Shown: piece by piece, positions 13,991-22,038 of the stretch
Layout of the letters: every line of letters begins with the position of its first letter
How positions within the stretch are numbered: position 1 is the first letter of the stretch
Origin: Dactylosporangium sucinum
GTDB taxonomy: Bacteria; Actinomycetota; Actinomycetes; Mycobacteriales; Micromonosporaceae
DNA length: 64,000 nt
Assembly: GCF_014647515.1 (NCBI RefSeq)
Contig: NZ_BMPI01000038.1
Location: forward strand, 1-64,000
Direction of reading: 5' to 3'
The notes under the pieces: model-generated
Told to the model about the DNA's origin: nothing
The model's database searches: none
Seen by the model: only the letters and a program-made list of their open reading frames with translations
Program-made: the position numbers and the translations under genes

Positions 13991-14340
13991 GTCTTCACCT
14001 TGGCGTCGACGAGGGCGAGGCAGTCCCGCAGCTGGTCGAGCCGGGCGACGACCTCGTGGCGGTGGGCGCGCAGCAGCTCCAGGCGCTCGGCCTCGTTGCC
14101 GCTGCCGGCGCGGACGAGCCGGGCCAGATGGGCGATCGTGGCCAGGGGCATGCCGGAGGCCCGGAACTTGACGCAGTTGGCCAGCCACTCGACGTCCCAA
14201 GCGGTGTACACCCGCCGCCCCGAGCCGTCGCGCCGCACCTCACCGGCCAGCAGCCCGTCGCGCTCGTACATCCGCAGCGTGTGCACGCTCAGCCCGGTCC
14301 GCTCGGCCACCTGCCCGATGCTCAGCCGCTCGTCCCCCAT
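13891..14340 (-). CDS. MerR-family regulator
   Basis: A 149-residue MerR protein. The winged helix (1-70) starts S-I-G-Q-V-A-E-R-T-G-L-S-V-H-T-L-R-M-Y-E-R-D-G-L and has the wing R-R-V-Y-T-A-W-D. A long dimer coiled coil (about 80-125) follows with a short C-terminal tail without metal-binding Cys, so it senses something other than thiol-bound metal. It is divergent from the SDR gene at 14395, and the spacer between them holds a 19-bp-spacer promoter with a 10-2-10 dyad, the classical MerR target. The 3' end overlaps the AKR gene by 100 bp. Confidence 0.88.
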   Translation of the reverse strand: MGDERLSIGQVAERTGLSVHTLRMYERDGLLAGEVRRDGSGRRVYTAWDVEWLANCVKFRASGMPLATIAHLARLVRAGSGNEAERLELLRAHRHEVVARLDQLRDCLALVDAKVKTYEAHLAAGGGDPWVSVDRLASSRRAVVDGGSS

Positions 14341-14355
14341 GGCGTCACCGTAGCC

Positions 14356-14386
14356 TTGACCTAGACCGAGGTCTAGGTCCTAGCGT
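14356..14386 (+). promoter_or_regulatory. MerR-type promoter with perfect 10-2-10 dyad, leaderless
   Basis: The -35 TTGACC (14356-14361) and -10 TAGCGT (14381-14386) are separated by 19 bp, the over-long spacing that MerR activators correct. The dyad GACCTAGACC-ga-GGTCTAGGTC (14358-14379) is perfect. The -10 ends 8 bases before ATG 14395, so the SDR transcript should begin at or next to its start codon (leaderless). Confidence 0.85.
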
Positions 14387-14394
14387 CCCGGCAC

Positions 14395-15306
14395 ATGAGC
14401 AGCGACACCACCCTGCGCACGGCCGACGACGTCCTCGCCGGCATCGACCTCAGCGGCAAGACGGCCGTCGTCACCGGCGGCTCCTCCGGCATCGGCCTCG
14501 CCACCACCCGCGCGCTCGCGAGAGCCGGCGCCCGCGTCATCGTCCCGGCCCGCCGCCCGGACGCCGCGAGAGCGGCCCTGGAGAGCGACCCCGGTGGCAC
14601 GGCCGGCGTCGAGGTCCAGGCGCTCGACCTGGCCGACCTCGACTCGATCTGGACCTTCGCGGAGGCGTTCCTGCGCCGGCACCCGGCGGTGCACCTCCTG
14701 ATCGCCAACGCCGGCGTCATGGCCTGCCCGGAGACGCGGGTCGGCCGGGGCTGGGAGGCGCAGTTCGCCACCAACCACCTCGGCCACTACGCGCTGACGC
14801 ACCTGCTGTGGCCGGCCCTCACCGCCGCCGGCGGGGCCCGGGTCGTCGCCGTCGCCTCGGGCCGCAACCCGGACTGGTCGATCCGCTGGGACGACGTGCA
14901 CTTCGCGGAGGGCTACGACAAGTGGGCGGCCTACGCGCAGTCGAAGACCGCCAACATCCTCTTCGCCCGCCGCCTGGACCGCCTCGGCCGGAGCCACGGC
15001 GTCCGCGCGTGCTCGGTGAACCCGGGCTGGATCCGCACCCCGCTGCAACGCCACCTGACGCTGGCGGAGATGGTCTCGGCGGGCTGGGTCGACGCCGACG
15101 GCGAGTCGCTGCCCGGCCTGTTCCGCACCCCGGGGCAGGGCGCGGCGACCCAGGTCTGGGCGGCCACGGCGCGCGAGCTGGACGCCGACGGCGGCGGGTA
15201 CTACGCCGACTGCCGCCTCGTCGAGAGCCCCGCCACCGACGACGCCGACGCGGCCCGCCTGTGGGCGCTGTCCGCCCGGCTCACCGGCCTGGACCGGATC
15301 GGCTGA
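14395..15306 (+). CDS. Short-chain dehydrogenase/reductase
   Basis: A 303-residue SDR. The cofactor motif is T-G-G-S-S-G-I-G (about 29-36). N-A-G-V-M follows strand 4, and the catalytic Y-A-Q-S-K supplies Tyr and Lys. The expected catalytic Ser before it appears as V-A-V-A-S-G-R. The size and the C-terminal extension match light-dependent protochlorophyllide reductase-like or retinol dehydrogenase-like SDRs, which use NADP. It is activated by the divergent MerR protein through the leaderless promoter. The substrate is unknown. Confidence 0.88.
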   Translation: MSSDTTLRTADDVLAGIDLSGKTAVVTGGSSGIGLATTRALARAGARVIVPARRPDAARAALESDPGGTAGVEVQALDLADLDSIWTFAEAFLRRHPAVHLLIANAGVMACPETRVGRGWEAQFATNHLGHYALTHLLWPALTAAGGARVVAVASGRNPDWSIRWDDVHFAEGYDKWAAYAQSKTANILFARRLDRLGRSHGVRACSVNPGWIRTPLQRHLTLAEMVSAGWVDADGESLPGLFRTPGQGAATQVWAATARELDADGGGYYADCRLVESPATDDADAARLWALSARLTGLDRIG

Positions 15307-15386
15307 AAACTCCGACAGGGGGCTGTCGCGGGTGACGACGACGGTGGGGACGTACACGGTTCTCCCTTCGTCACGAGAGGTGGCAC

Positions 15387-15764
15387 ATGACGGCATTCAA
15401 CGGCATCGGCTGGTTCGAGGTCGGCACCGACGACTCGGCAGCCGCGGAGCGGTTCTACGGCGACGTGTTCGGCTGGACCGTCGCCGGCGACCCGAGCCGG
15501 AGCACGGACCCGGCCTACCGGTTCTTCGCGACAGGAGATCCGGAGGGCCTGCGGGGCGGCCTGTTCGCGACCGCGGGCCGCGGGCCCAACTACGCGATCT
15601 TCGCCGTCCGCGTCGCCGACGTCGAGGACACCTGCCGCCGGATCGAGGCAGCCGGGGGCAAGGTCGAGCGCCCGGCCCGGACGAACGCGGGCGGCGTCAC
15701 GTTCGCCCACGTGCTCGACCCGGCGGGCAACCTCTTCGGCGTCTTCGCGGTCAACCGATCCTGA
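15387..15764 (+). CDS. VOC/glyoxalase-like protein
   Basis: A 125-residue vicinal-oxygen-chelate fold protein: W-F-E-V-G-T-D-D-S-A-A-A-E-R-F-Y-G-D-V-F-G-W is the usual first module start, and the second ends D-P-A-G-N-L-F-G-V-F. These proteins bind a metal between beta-alpha-beta-beta-beta modules and act as isomerases, dioxygenases or drug-binding resistance proteins. AGAGGTGG precedes the ATG. Its neighbours (SDR, YciI) are also small stress or catabolic enzymes, but no operon link is clear. Confidence 0.82.
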   Translation: MTAFNGIGWFEVGTDDSAAAERFYGDVFGWTVAGDPSRSTDPAYRFFATGDPEGLRGGLFATAGRGPNYAIFAVRVADVEDTCRRIEAAGGKVERPARTNAGGVTFAHVLDPAGNLFGVFAVNRS

Positions 15765-15827
15765 GCCCGGCGCCTTGACCGGCGCCGCCGATCGAGGCGC
15801 GACCGCCCCGTGCGGCTCACGCGCCGG

Positions 15828-15960
15828 TCAGTCGAGGCTGAGCCGGTGCACCAGGCCCTGCGGGATGTCGAGGTCGGCGCTGCGCAGCGCGCGCGGTGCC
15901 GGCACCTCGGCGGTGACGGCCACGGAGCTGATCCGGTCGACGCGGAAGGCGCGTAAGGCA
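15828..15960 (-). pseudogene. WYL-domain (DeoR/YafY-type) regulator, C-terminal remnant
   Basis: The minus strand ending at TGA 15828-15830 encodes A-L-R-A-F-R-V-D-R-I-S-S-V-A-V, then R-S-A-D-L-D-I-P-Q-G-L-V-H-R-L-S-L-D. The F-R-V-D-R-I segment is typical of the end of WYL-domain transcriptional regulators. An in-frame TGA lies just upstream and no HTH part is present nearby. It is a relic of about 40 codons. WYL regulators are commonly divergent from VOC/YciI-type genes, which are its neighbours here. Confidence 0.65.
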
Positions 15961-15990
15961 TCGTTCCGCACACGACGTCAGAATTCCTGC

Positions 15991-16530
15991 ATGGAGTTCT
16001 TCTGTTACCACCGGGACCGGCCCGGCTCGCTGGAGCTGCGCGGCGAGCTGCTGGAGGCGCACTGGTCGTACATGGACCGGTTCGCCGACGGGATGATCGC
16101 CCGCGGCCCCACGCTCGGCGACGACGGCGAGACGCCGACGGGCAGCGTCCACGTCGTCGACCTGCCCGACGCCGCCGCGGCCCGGGCGTTCGCCTTCGAC
16201 GAGCCGGGCTACCAGGCCGGCGTATACCGCGACGTGCTGCTCCGCCGGTGGCGCAACGCGCTGGGCCGCACGATGTGGGAGTTCCCGGGCGGTCCCGGTG
16301 GCGGGTTCCTGGTGCTCGGCCTCGGCGCCGGCCCGGCCGTCGACCCGGAGGTCCCAGCGCGGGACGACCTGATCGCCTACGGCCCGCTGCTCTCCGACGA
16401 CGGCTCGGCCTGGCTGGGCACGGCCGCTCTGGTGCGGGCGGAGGACGCGGCCGCGGCCCGGGCGGTGCTGACGGCGGAGCGCTACGCCACCGTCGAGGTG
16501 CACGCGTGGACGTTCGGCGGCCGCCGGTAA
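15991..16530 (+). CDS. YciI-family protein
   Basis: A 179-residue protein from ATG 15991 (M-E-F-F-C-Y-H-R-D-R-P-G-S). The first half is a YCII fold: L-L-E-A-H-W-S-Y-M-D-R-F-A-D-G-M-I-A-R-G-P-T-L, then H-V-V-D-L-P-D and A-F-A-F-D-E-P-G-Y. The second half (about 90-179) looks like a second, divergent copy with A-Y-G-P-L-L-S-D-D-G and V-E-V-H-A-W. The family includes small dehalogenase-like or structural proteins with a conserved His-Asp pair. The exact reaction is unknown. Confidence 0.75.
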   Translation: MEFFCYHRDRPGSLELRGELLEAHWSYMDRFADGMIARGPTLGDDGETPTGSVHVVDLPDAAAARAFAFDEPGYQAGVYRDVLLRRWRNALGRTMWEFPGGPGGGFLVLGLGAGPAVDPEVPARDDLIAYGPLLSDDGSAWLGTAALVRAEDAAAARAVLTAERYATVEVHAWTFGGRR

Positions 16531-16578
16531 CGAAGAACACAAACAGCGCAAACCGGTGACGGCTGCGCTACCATGACG

Positions 16579-16596
16579 GATTCGGAGGCCCGAATC
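16579..16596 (+). promoter_or_regulatory. Leader hairpin upstream of the HelR-type gene
   Basis: GATTCGG (16579-16585) and CCGAATC (16590-16596) form a perfect 7-bp stem with a 4-base loop. A further AGCGCA/TGCGCT pair (16545-16550, 16564-16569) lies just upstream. If translation starts at TTG 16650 these structures are in the 5' leader and could control expression. I do not see the 19-bp rifamycin-associated element known upstream of some such genes. Confidence 0.35.
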
Positions 16597-16649
16597 AGCG
16601 CATGCTGAAGTCAGCCCCTCCAGTTGACAGGATACCAACGGGAGGCATT

Positions 16650-18926
16650 TTGTCAAGTCTGTCAAGGCTCGCCGCCGCGGAACTCGCCGCGGAGCAGGGC
16701 ACGGTGACGATGCTGTACGGCCGGCTCGACCGGCTGCGGGAGCAGGCGGCGCAGCGGCTGGCGGGGCTGCTACGCGAGTCCGGCGGCACGCCGCAGGCGC
16801 GGTCCCACCGGGACGCGGCGACGGCCCTGTACGCCGAACGGGTGGCCCGCTACGACGCCGTCGAGCCGGGGCTGTGCTTCGGCCGGCTGGACCTGCGCGA
16901 CGGCGGCCACCGGCACATCGGGCGGATCGGCATCTTCGACGACGAGGGCGACTTCGAGCCGCTGCTCGTGGACTGGCGGGCGCCGGCGGCCCGGCCGTTC
17001 TACGTGGCGACGGCGGCGCACCCCGACGGCGTGGCGCAGCGCCGCCACATCCGCACCCGCGGGCGCACCGTCATCGGCCTCGACGACGAGGTGCTGGACC
17101 TGGCGGCGGCAGACGCGACGTCGTTGACCGGTGAGGCGGCGCTGCTCGCGGCGCTCACCGCCAAGCGGACCGGCCGGATGCAGGACATCGTCGAGACGAT
17201 CCAGGCCGAACAGGACCGGGTCATCCGGGCCGAGCTCGGCGGGGTGCTGGTCGTGCAGGGCGGGCCGGGCACCGGCAAGACCGCCGTGGCACTGCACCGG
17301 GCGGCCTACCTGCTCTACACGTACCGCGAGCAGCTCAGCGCCCGCGGCGTGCTGATCGTCGGGCCGAACGCGGCATTCCTGCGGTACATCTCGCAGGTGC
17401 TGCCGTCGCTCGCGGAGACCGGCGTGCTGCTGGCGACGCTGGGCGACCTGTACCCGGGGATCACCGCGCGGCGCGCCGAGCCGGCCGCGGCGGCCGAGGT
17501 CAAGGGGCGGACATTGATGACTGACGTGATCGCCGCCGCCGTGCGGGACCGGCAGCGGGTGCCCGAGGACGCGATCCGCATCGACGTGGATCCGGAGGTA
17601 CTCCTGCTGCGTCCAGATGCCGTGGAAGCGGCGCGGAACCGGGCGCGGCGCTCGGGGCGGCTGCACAATCTCGCACGGGCGGTCTTCGTCGACGGAGTGC
17701 TCGACTCGCTGGCGGAGCAGGTGGCCGAGCGCGTGGGGCAGGACCCGTTCTGGGACGACCCGCTCGGCGGGGACGACGCGCTCGCCAGCCCGAACCTGCT
17801 TGACGCGGCCGACCTGGCCGACATCCGCGCCGACCTGGCGGCCGAGCCGGCCGTGCGCGCGGTGTTCGACGAGCTGTGGCCGGCGCTGACGCCGGAGGCG
17901 CTGCTCGCCGACCTGTTCGCGTCGGCCGACGCCCTCGCCTCGGCGGCGCCGCAATTGAGCGCCGTGGATCGCGAGCTGCTGCTGCGGGATCCGGCGGGCG
18001 GCTGGGCGCCGGCCGACGTGCCGCTGCTCGACGAGGCCGCCGAGCTGCTCGGCGAGGACGACAGCGCGGCCCGGGCGCGGGCGGCGGCGCTGCACCAGGC
18101 GAGCCTGGAGTACGCGCAGGGCGTGCTGGACATCACGGCGGGATCGATGTCCTTTGACCTCGAGGATGATCCGGAGGCAGCGGTACCGAATGTGGCCAAC
18201 GTGATGGACGCCGATGCCCTGGCGGCCCGGCACGACACCGGCGAGCGGCTCGGCGCGGCGGCGCGGGCGGCGGCCGACCGGCGCTGGGCGTTCGGCCACG
18301 TCATCGTCGACGAGGCGCAGGAGCTGTCACCGATGGCGTGGCGGCTGCTGATGCGCCGCTGCCCGAGCCGGTCGATGACGGTCGTCGGCGACCTCGCGCA
18401 GACCGCCGCGCTGTCGGGGCCGGCGTCCTGGGGCGACATCTTCGCGCCGTTCGTCGCCGACCGGTGGCGCGCGGCCGAGCTCACCGTCAGCTACCGCACG
18501 CCGGCCGAGATCATGGACGTGGCGGCGCGGGTCCTGGCCGGCATCGACCCGTCGATCGTGCCGCCGCGACCGGTGCGGCACAGCGGCGTCGAGCCGTGGG
18601 ACACGACCGGCCGGCTGGACCGCCTTCCCGGACTCGTCGCCGAGCTCGTCTCCGAGCTCGACGGCGGGACGTTCGCGGTGCTCGCCCCGGCCGGCCTCGT
18701 CCCGGCGTTGTCGTCGGCGCTGCCCGGCGCGGCCGTCGGCGAGCAGCCCGACCTGGAGCGCCAGGTGGTGCTGCTCACGGTCGCCCAGGCGAAGGGCCTG
18801 GAGTTCGACGGCGTGGTCGTGGTCGACCCGGACGGCATCGTCGGCGAGTCGCCGCGGGGCGCGAGCGACCTGTACGTGGCCCTGACCCGGCCCACGCAGC
18901 GGCTCGGCGTGTTCCGCCCGGCGTGA
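16650..18926 (+). CDS. helR: HelR/HelD-type RNA polymerase-associated helicase-like ATPase
   Basis: An SF1 helicase-like ATPase of about 758 residues. The N-terminal coiled coil begins A-A-A-E-L-A-A-E-Q-G-T-V and T-M-L-Y-G-R-L-D-R-L. Walker A is V-V-Q-G-G-P-G-T-G-K-T-A (about residue 205), Walker B V-I-V-D-E-A-Q-E-L (about 555), and later motifs are V-V-G-D-L-A-Q-T and A-K-G-L-E-F-D-G-V-V-V. In actinobacteria such proteins remove stalled RNA polymerase, and HelR members displace rifamycins and give tolerance. I choose TTG 16650 because GGGAGG precedes it and it matches the family N-terminus; ATG 16602 would add 16 residues. No DNA-helicase accessory domain is seen. Confidence 0.85.
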   Translation: MSSLSRLAAAELAAEQGTVTMLYGRLDRLREQAAQRLAGLLRESGGTPQARSHRDAATALYAERVARYDAVEPGLCFGRLDLRDGGHRHIGRIGIFDDEGDFEPLLVDWRAPAARPFYVATAAHPDGVAQRRHIRTRGRTVIGLDDEVLDLAAADATSLTGEAALLAALTAKRTGRMQDIVETIQAEQDRVIRAELGGVLVVQGGPGTGKTAVALHRAAYLLYTYREQLSARGVLIVGPNAAFLRYISQVLPSLAETGVLLATLGDLYPGITARRAEPAAAAEVKGRTLMTDVIAAAVRDRQRVPEDAIRIDVDPEVLLLRPDAVEAARNRARRSGRLHNLARAVFVDGVLDSLAEQVAERVGQDPFWDDPLGGDDALASPNLLDAADLADIRADLAAEPAVRAVFDELWPALTPEALLADLFASADALASAAPQLSAVDRELLLRDPAGGWAPADVPLLDEAAELLGEDDSAARARAAALHQASLEYAQGVLDITAGSMSFDLEDDPEAAVPNVANVMDADALAARHDTGERLGAAARAAADRRWAFGHVIVDEAQELSPMAWRLLMRRCPSRSMTVVGDLAQTAALSGPASWGDIFAPFVADRWRAAELTVSYRTPAEIMDVAARVLAGIDPSIVPPRPVRHSGVEPWDTTGRLDRLPGLVAELVSELDGGTFAVLAPAGLVPALSSALPGAAVGEQPDLERQVVLLTVAQAKGLEFDGVVVVDPDGIVGESPRGASDLYVALTRPTQRLGVFRPA

Positions 18927-18979
18927 AGGCACCCCGGGTTCCGGATCAACGCCCTGATCGGTTGGCGTGAGCCCCTCGT

Positions 18980-19190
18980 GCCCGAGGGGGTCACGCCGAC
19001 CAGAACACCGCCGAAGGCAGGGGCCTGAGCGGCACCGGCGGGCGGGTGATCCTCCGCGTGCCGGCCGACATCCTGCGGAACCTGGTCGTCCTGGACACCC
19101 CGGGCCTCGGCGCGACGCCGCGCGACGACAAGGTCACGCTGGACAGCCTGCACCTCGCCGACGCCGCCATCCTCGTGGTCAACGGCCTGC
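18980..19190 (+). pseudogene. Dynamin-like GTPase fragment
   Basis: In the frame through 19046 the sequence reads A-D-Q-N-T-A-E-G, V-I-L-R-V-P-A-D-I-L, L-V-V-L-D-T-P-G-L-G-A, and S-L-H-L-A-D-A-A-I-L-V-V-N-G. D-T-P-G is the G3 motif of dynamin-like or bacterial GTPases, and the spacing to A-D-A-A-I-L-V-V matches that class. There is no G1 P-loop upstream and the frame runs into unrelated sequence at about 19190. This is a relic of roughly 60-70 codons between the helicase and deacetylase genes. Confidence 0.6.
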
Positions 19191-19221
19191 GGTGGGCGCG
19201 CTCTGGTTCATGCGGTGACCC

Positions 19222-20136
19222 TCAGCGGAACAGCTCCGACAGCGTGACCGGGCGGAGGCCCTGCGCCTTCAGGCCGTCGAGGATCGGCTGCAGGGCCTCG
19301 TCGGTGAACTGCGCGTTCGCCTCGGTGATGTGGAGGATGACGATCGAGCCGGGCCGCACCTTGCTCAGCACCGCGTGCACGATCGGCGGCGCGGCGGTGG
19401 CCCCCGGGTCGCCGCTCACGACGTCGCCCTGCACGACCGTCACCCCGAGCGGCGCGAGCGCCTGCAGCGCGGCGTTGTCGTAGCAGAGCCCCGGAAAGCG
19501 GAAGTACCGCGTCTGCCTGCCCCCGTAGGGCGCGATGACGTCGAACGTGTGAGCCACGTCGCCCGCCATCGCGTCCGGCGCGATCGTCGGCAGGTTGTAG
19601 CAGGGCGACTTGAAGGCCTGATGCCGGTACGTGTGGTTGGCCAGCTCGAACGACGGGTTCGCCGCCAGCTGCCGGGTGAGGTCGGGGTAGGTCTCGACCC
19701 ACTCCCCCGTCAGGAAGAACGTGGCCGGCGTGCGGGTCCGCTCCAGGATGTCGACGACCTTGCGGTTGGCGAAGCTGACGCTCGGGTCGCTCGCCAGCCG
19801 CCGCAGCATCGAGTCCGTCATGTCGGCGTCGAACGTCAGCGCGACCCGGTTGCCGACCCGCGGCCCGTGCTCGACGACGGGCGGCAGGCTGCCGGGCGTG
19901 GTCGCGCCGGGCACCCACCCGTCCGTCGCCCCGGCGCTGCCCGATGGCCCCGCACCCCCTGACGCCTCCGAGCCGCCCGACGCCGCCGGACCGCCGGTCG
20001 GCCCGTTCGTGGGCGCGGCCGCGGTCACGGGGTCGACGGCGACGGTCCGTCCCGGATGCGCGGCATTGCTCGGCGCGGAGCAGGCACCGACCGTGAGCAC
20101 CAGCCCGGCCGCCAGGACCGCGAGTGGGATTCGCAC
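19222..20136 (-). CDS. Polysaccharide deacetylase lipoprotein
   Basis: A 304-residue CE4 (NodB-like) deacetylase. The N-terminus V-R-I-P-L-A-V-L-A-A-G-L-V-L ends in a lipobox (T-V-G-A-C), then a Gly/Ala/Ser/Pro linker. The catalytic domain has A-L-T-F-D-A-D (motif 1, with the usual second Asp as Ala-Asp), the metal motif A-N-H-T-Y-R-H-Q (H-x-x-x-H) and R-F-P-G-L-C-Y. It probably removes acetyl groups from cell-wall peptidoglycan or chitin-like polymers at the outer face of the membrane. GTG 20136 is inferred from the signal sequence; the frame is open to 20253. Confidence 0.82.
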   Translation of the reverse strand: MRIPLAVLAAGLVLTVGACSAPSNAAHPGRTVAVDPVTAAAPTNGPTGGPAASGGSEASGGAGPSGSAGATDGWVPGATTPGSLPPVVEHGPRVGNRVALTFDADMTDSMLRRLASDPSVSFANRKVVDILERTRTPATFFLTGEWVETYPDLTRQLAANPSFELANHTYRHQAFKSPCYNLPTIAPDAMAGDVAHTFDVIAPYGGRQTRYFRFPGLCYDNAALQALAPLGVTVVQGDVVSGDPGATAAPPIVHAVLSKVRPGSIVILHITEANAQFTDEALQPILDGLKAQGLRPVTLSELFR

Positions 20137-20385
20137 CCGCGCATGCTGCCAGACGCACGCCGTTTCCGTTGCCCCGTACCCGTCCGGCCGTCCCCGCCGA
20201 GGCCGCTCCGCGACGATTCGCCGCTTCCGTCCCCGTGTGCGCTCCGCCACCATCCGTCGCTCCCCGTCCCCGCATGCCCACCGTTCGCCGTTTCCGTCCC
20301 GCCGCGCGGCCTCGTCCCGCCACGCGGCCCCGTCCCGCCGGGGTCGAGCTTGCCGCGCGGGCGCGCCGGCCGCCTTCCACCGGGA

Positions 20386-21129
20386 TCAGTCCCAGCGGAG
20401 GTAGCGCGATGCCAGGGCTCCCAGCAGTACCGTGAATGCCACCATCACTCCCAGATGCAGCGGCGTCGGCCAGGAGCCCGACCAGGCGGACTGCACGGCC
20501 TGGGACGCTGCGCCCAGCGGGGTGAAGTCGGCGATCCGGCGGACCGTGTCGGGCATCGTCGGGCCCGGCGTCCACACTCCCGCGAAGAACATCATCGGGA
20601 AGTACACGAGCGATCCCACGCCCGACGAGGCCCTGGCGCTCGGCGTGACCGCCGCGACGAGCAGCGCAACGGCACACATCGCACTCGCACCGAGCGTGAA
20701 CGCCAGGAGGAAGCCGACGACGTTGCCGGGCGGCGGGACGTCGAAGACCGCCGCCGCCACCGCCCAGGCCAGGGCGCAGCCGGCGAGCAGCGCGGCGACG
20801 TTGACCACCAGCTGGGCGCCGAGCAGCGTGACCGGCGAGATCGGGGTCGTGGACAGGCGGCGCAGCACGCCGCGCTCCCGGTAGCCGGATACGACGCCGA
20901 GCAGGGTCACCATGGTCACCGTCGCGATGGCCAGGGTCATCGTGATCGGGAGGTAGATGTCGACGGGGCGCTTGCCGCCGAGCTCGTCGGCCGGGTCGCG
21001 GAACCCGGGCAGGGCGAGGCCGAGCACCAGGATGAGCAGGGCCGGGAAGGCGATGCCGAAGAAGGCGCCGACCGGCTCGCGGAGGAACAGCTTGCTCTCG
21101 ACTCGGATCATGCGGGTGAGTGCGGTCAT
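20386..21129 (-). CDS. ABC-2 type transporter permease
   Basis: A 247-residue permease with about six membrane helices (for example F-F-G-I-A-F-P-A-L-L-I-L-V-L and V-V-G-F-L-L-A-F-T-L-G-A-S). The conserved E-R-G-V-L-R-R-L-S-T-T-P-I motif is typical of the DrrB/NodJ exporter group. ATG 21129 overlaps the stop of the upstream ATPase gene (ATGA), so the two are co-translated. Together they form an exporter for a drug, lipid or metabolite. There is no substrate clue from neighbours. Confidence 0.85.
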   Translation of the reverse strand: MTALTRMIRVESKLFLREPVGAFFGIAFPALLILVLGLALPGFRDPADELGGKRPVDIYLPITMTLAIATVTMVTLLGVVSGYRERGVLRRLSTTPISPVTLLGAQLVVNVAALLAGCALAWAVAAAVFDVPPPGNVVGFLLAFTLGASAMCAVALLVAAVTPSARASSGVGSLVYFPMMFFAGVWTPGPTMPDTVRRIADFTPLGAASQAVQSAWSGSWPTPLHLGVMVAFTVLLGALASRYLRWD

Positions 21130-21860
21130 CGGGTGCTCCCGGCGGCGGTGAGGGCGAGGACGGCGTCCTCGAGCGTGGGCCGATCGACGCCAGGGACGTC
21201 GGCGCCGGCGATGAGGTTGGCGGGCGTGTCGACGGTGACGACCCGGCCGGCCGCGATGACGGCGAGGCGGTCGCACAGCCGCTCAGCCTCGTCCATGAAG
21301 TGGGTGACCAGCACGACCGTCACGCCGCGGGCGCGGACCTGCCGGATCAGCTCCCACGTGTCGCGGCGGGCCTGCGGGTCGAGGCCGGTGGTCAGCTCGT
21401 CGAGGATCGCGACCGACGGGTTGCCGACCAGCGCGAGCGCGATCGACAGCCGTTGCTTCTGGCCGCCGGAGAGCTTGGCGAACGGGGTGTTGCGCTTGGC
21501 GGCGAGGCCGAGGTCGTCCATCAGGGCGCGCCAGTCGGCCGGGTCGGGATAGAAAGAGCTGTACAGATCGAGCGCCTCCCAGACCCGGATCCGGTCCGGC
21601 AGCTGGCTCTCCTGCAGCTGGATGCCGAGCTGCCGGCGCACGGCGGCGCGATCGCTGATCGGGTCGAGGCCGAGCACCCGCACCGACCCGCCGTCGGGGG
21701 CGCGAAGCCCTTCGACGCACTCGACCGTGGTCGTCTTGCCGGCGCCGTTCGGCCCGACGATGCCGAAGATCTCCCCCGCCTCGACGCTGAACGAGACGTC
21801 GGCGACGGCCACGTGGTCGGCGTAGCGCTTCTGGAGGTTGGTGACCTCGATGACTGCCAT
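21126..21860 (-). CDS. ABC transporter ATP-binding protein
   Basis: A 244-residue ATPase from ATG 21860 (M-A-V-I-E-V-T-N-L). Walker A is G-P-N-G-A-G-K-T-T, the Q-loop region Q-L-G-I-Q-L-Q-E-S, signature L-S-G-G-Q-K-Q-R, Walker B V-A-I-L-D-E-L-T-T-G-L-D, and H-loop V-T-H-F. It energises the permease encoded immediately downstream. It is preceded by the 76-nt imperfect inverted repeat that contains a TATACC -10-like box in its loop, so the exporter is probably tightly regulated. Confidence 0.9.
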   Translation of the reverse strand: MAVIEVTNLQKRYADHVAVADVSFSVEAGEIFGIVGPNGAGKTTTVECVEGLRAPDGGSVRVLGLDPISDRAAVRRQLGIQLQESQLPDRIRVWEALDLYSSFYPDPADWRALMDDLGLAAKRNTPFAKLSGGQKQRLSIALALVGNPSVAILDELTTGLDPQARRDTWELIRQVRARGVTVVLVTHFMDEAERLCDRLAVIAAGRVVTVDTPANLIAGADVPGVDRPTLEDAVLALTAAGSTR

Positions 21861-21889
21861 GCCGACGACAGTAGGAATCCGCGGCCCTC

Positions 21890-21965
21890 GGCACAGTGGA
21901 GCCAGGTACCGACTTCGGGGTATAGCTAACTCCACCCCAAAGCCGGTACTCCGCTCTACTGTGCC
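21890..21965 (-). promoter_or_regulatory. 76-nt imperfect inverted repeat containing the exporter promoter
   Basis: The arms 21890-21921 and 21934-21965 match at 26 of 32 positions (outer GGCACAGT, inner GTACCG and CTT-GGGGT). The 12-base loop carries the -10-like TATACC on the minus strand, directed at the ABC exporter. It is too long and regular for a simple terminator. A double operator for a dimeric repressor is most likely, with a MITE-like relic as alternative. Confidence 0.55.
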
Positions 21966-22038
21966 GGCGGCCGCCGAGGCGTTGAATCGAGCCGTGATTC
22001 GACTCGTGCTCGCCGTCCTCCGGCGCGTCGCCCTGTGG

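Noticed and set aside
16530..16650. Rifamycin-associated element upstream of the HelR-type gene
   Set aside because: I looked for the 19-bp inverted repeat known from other such genes and found only unrelated stems.
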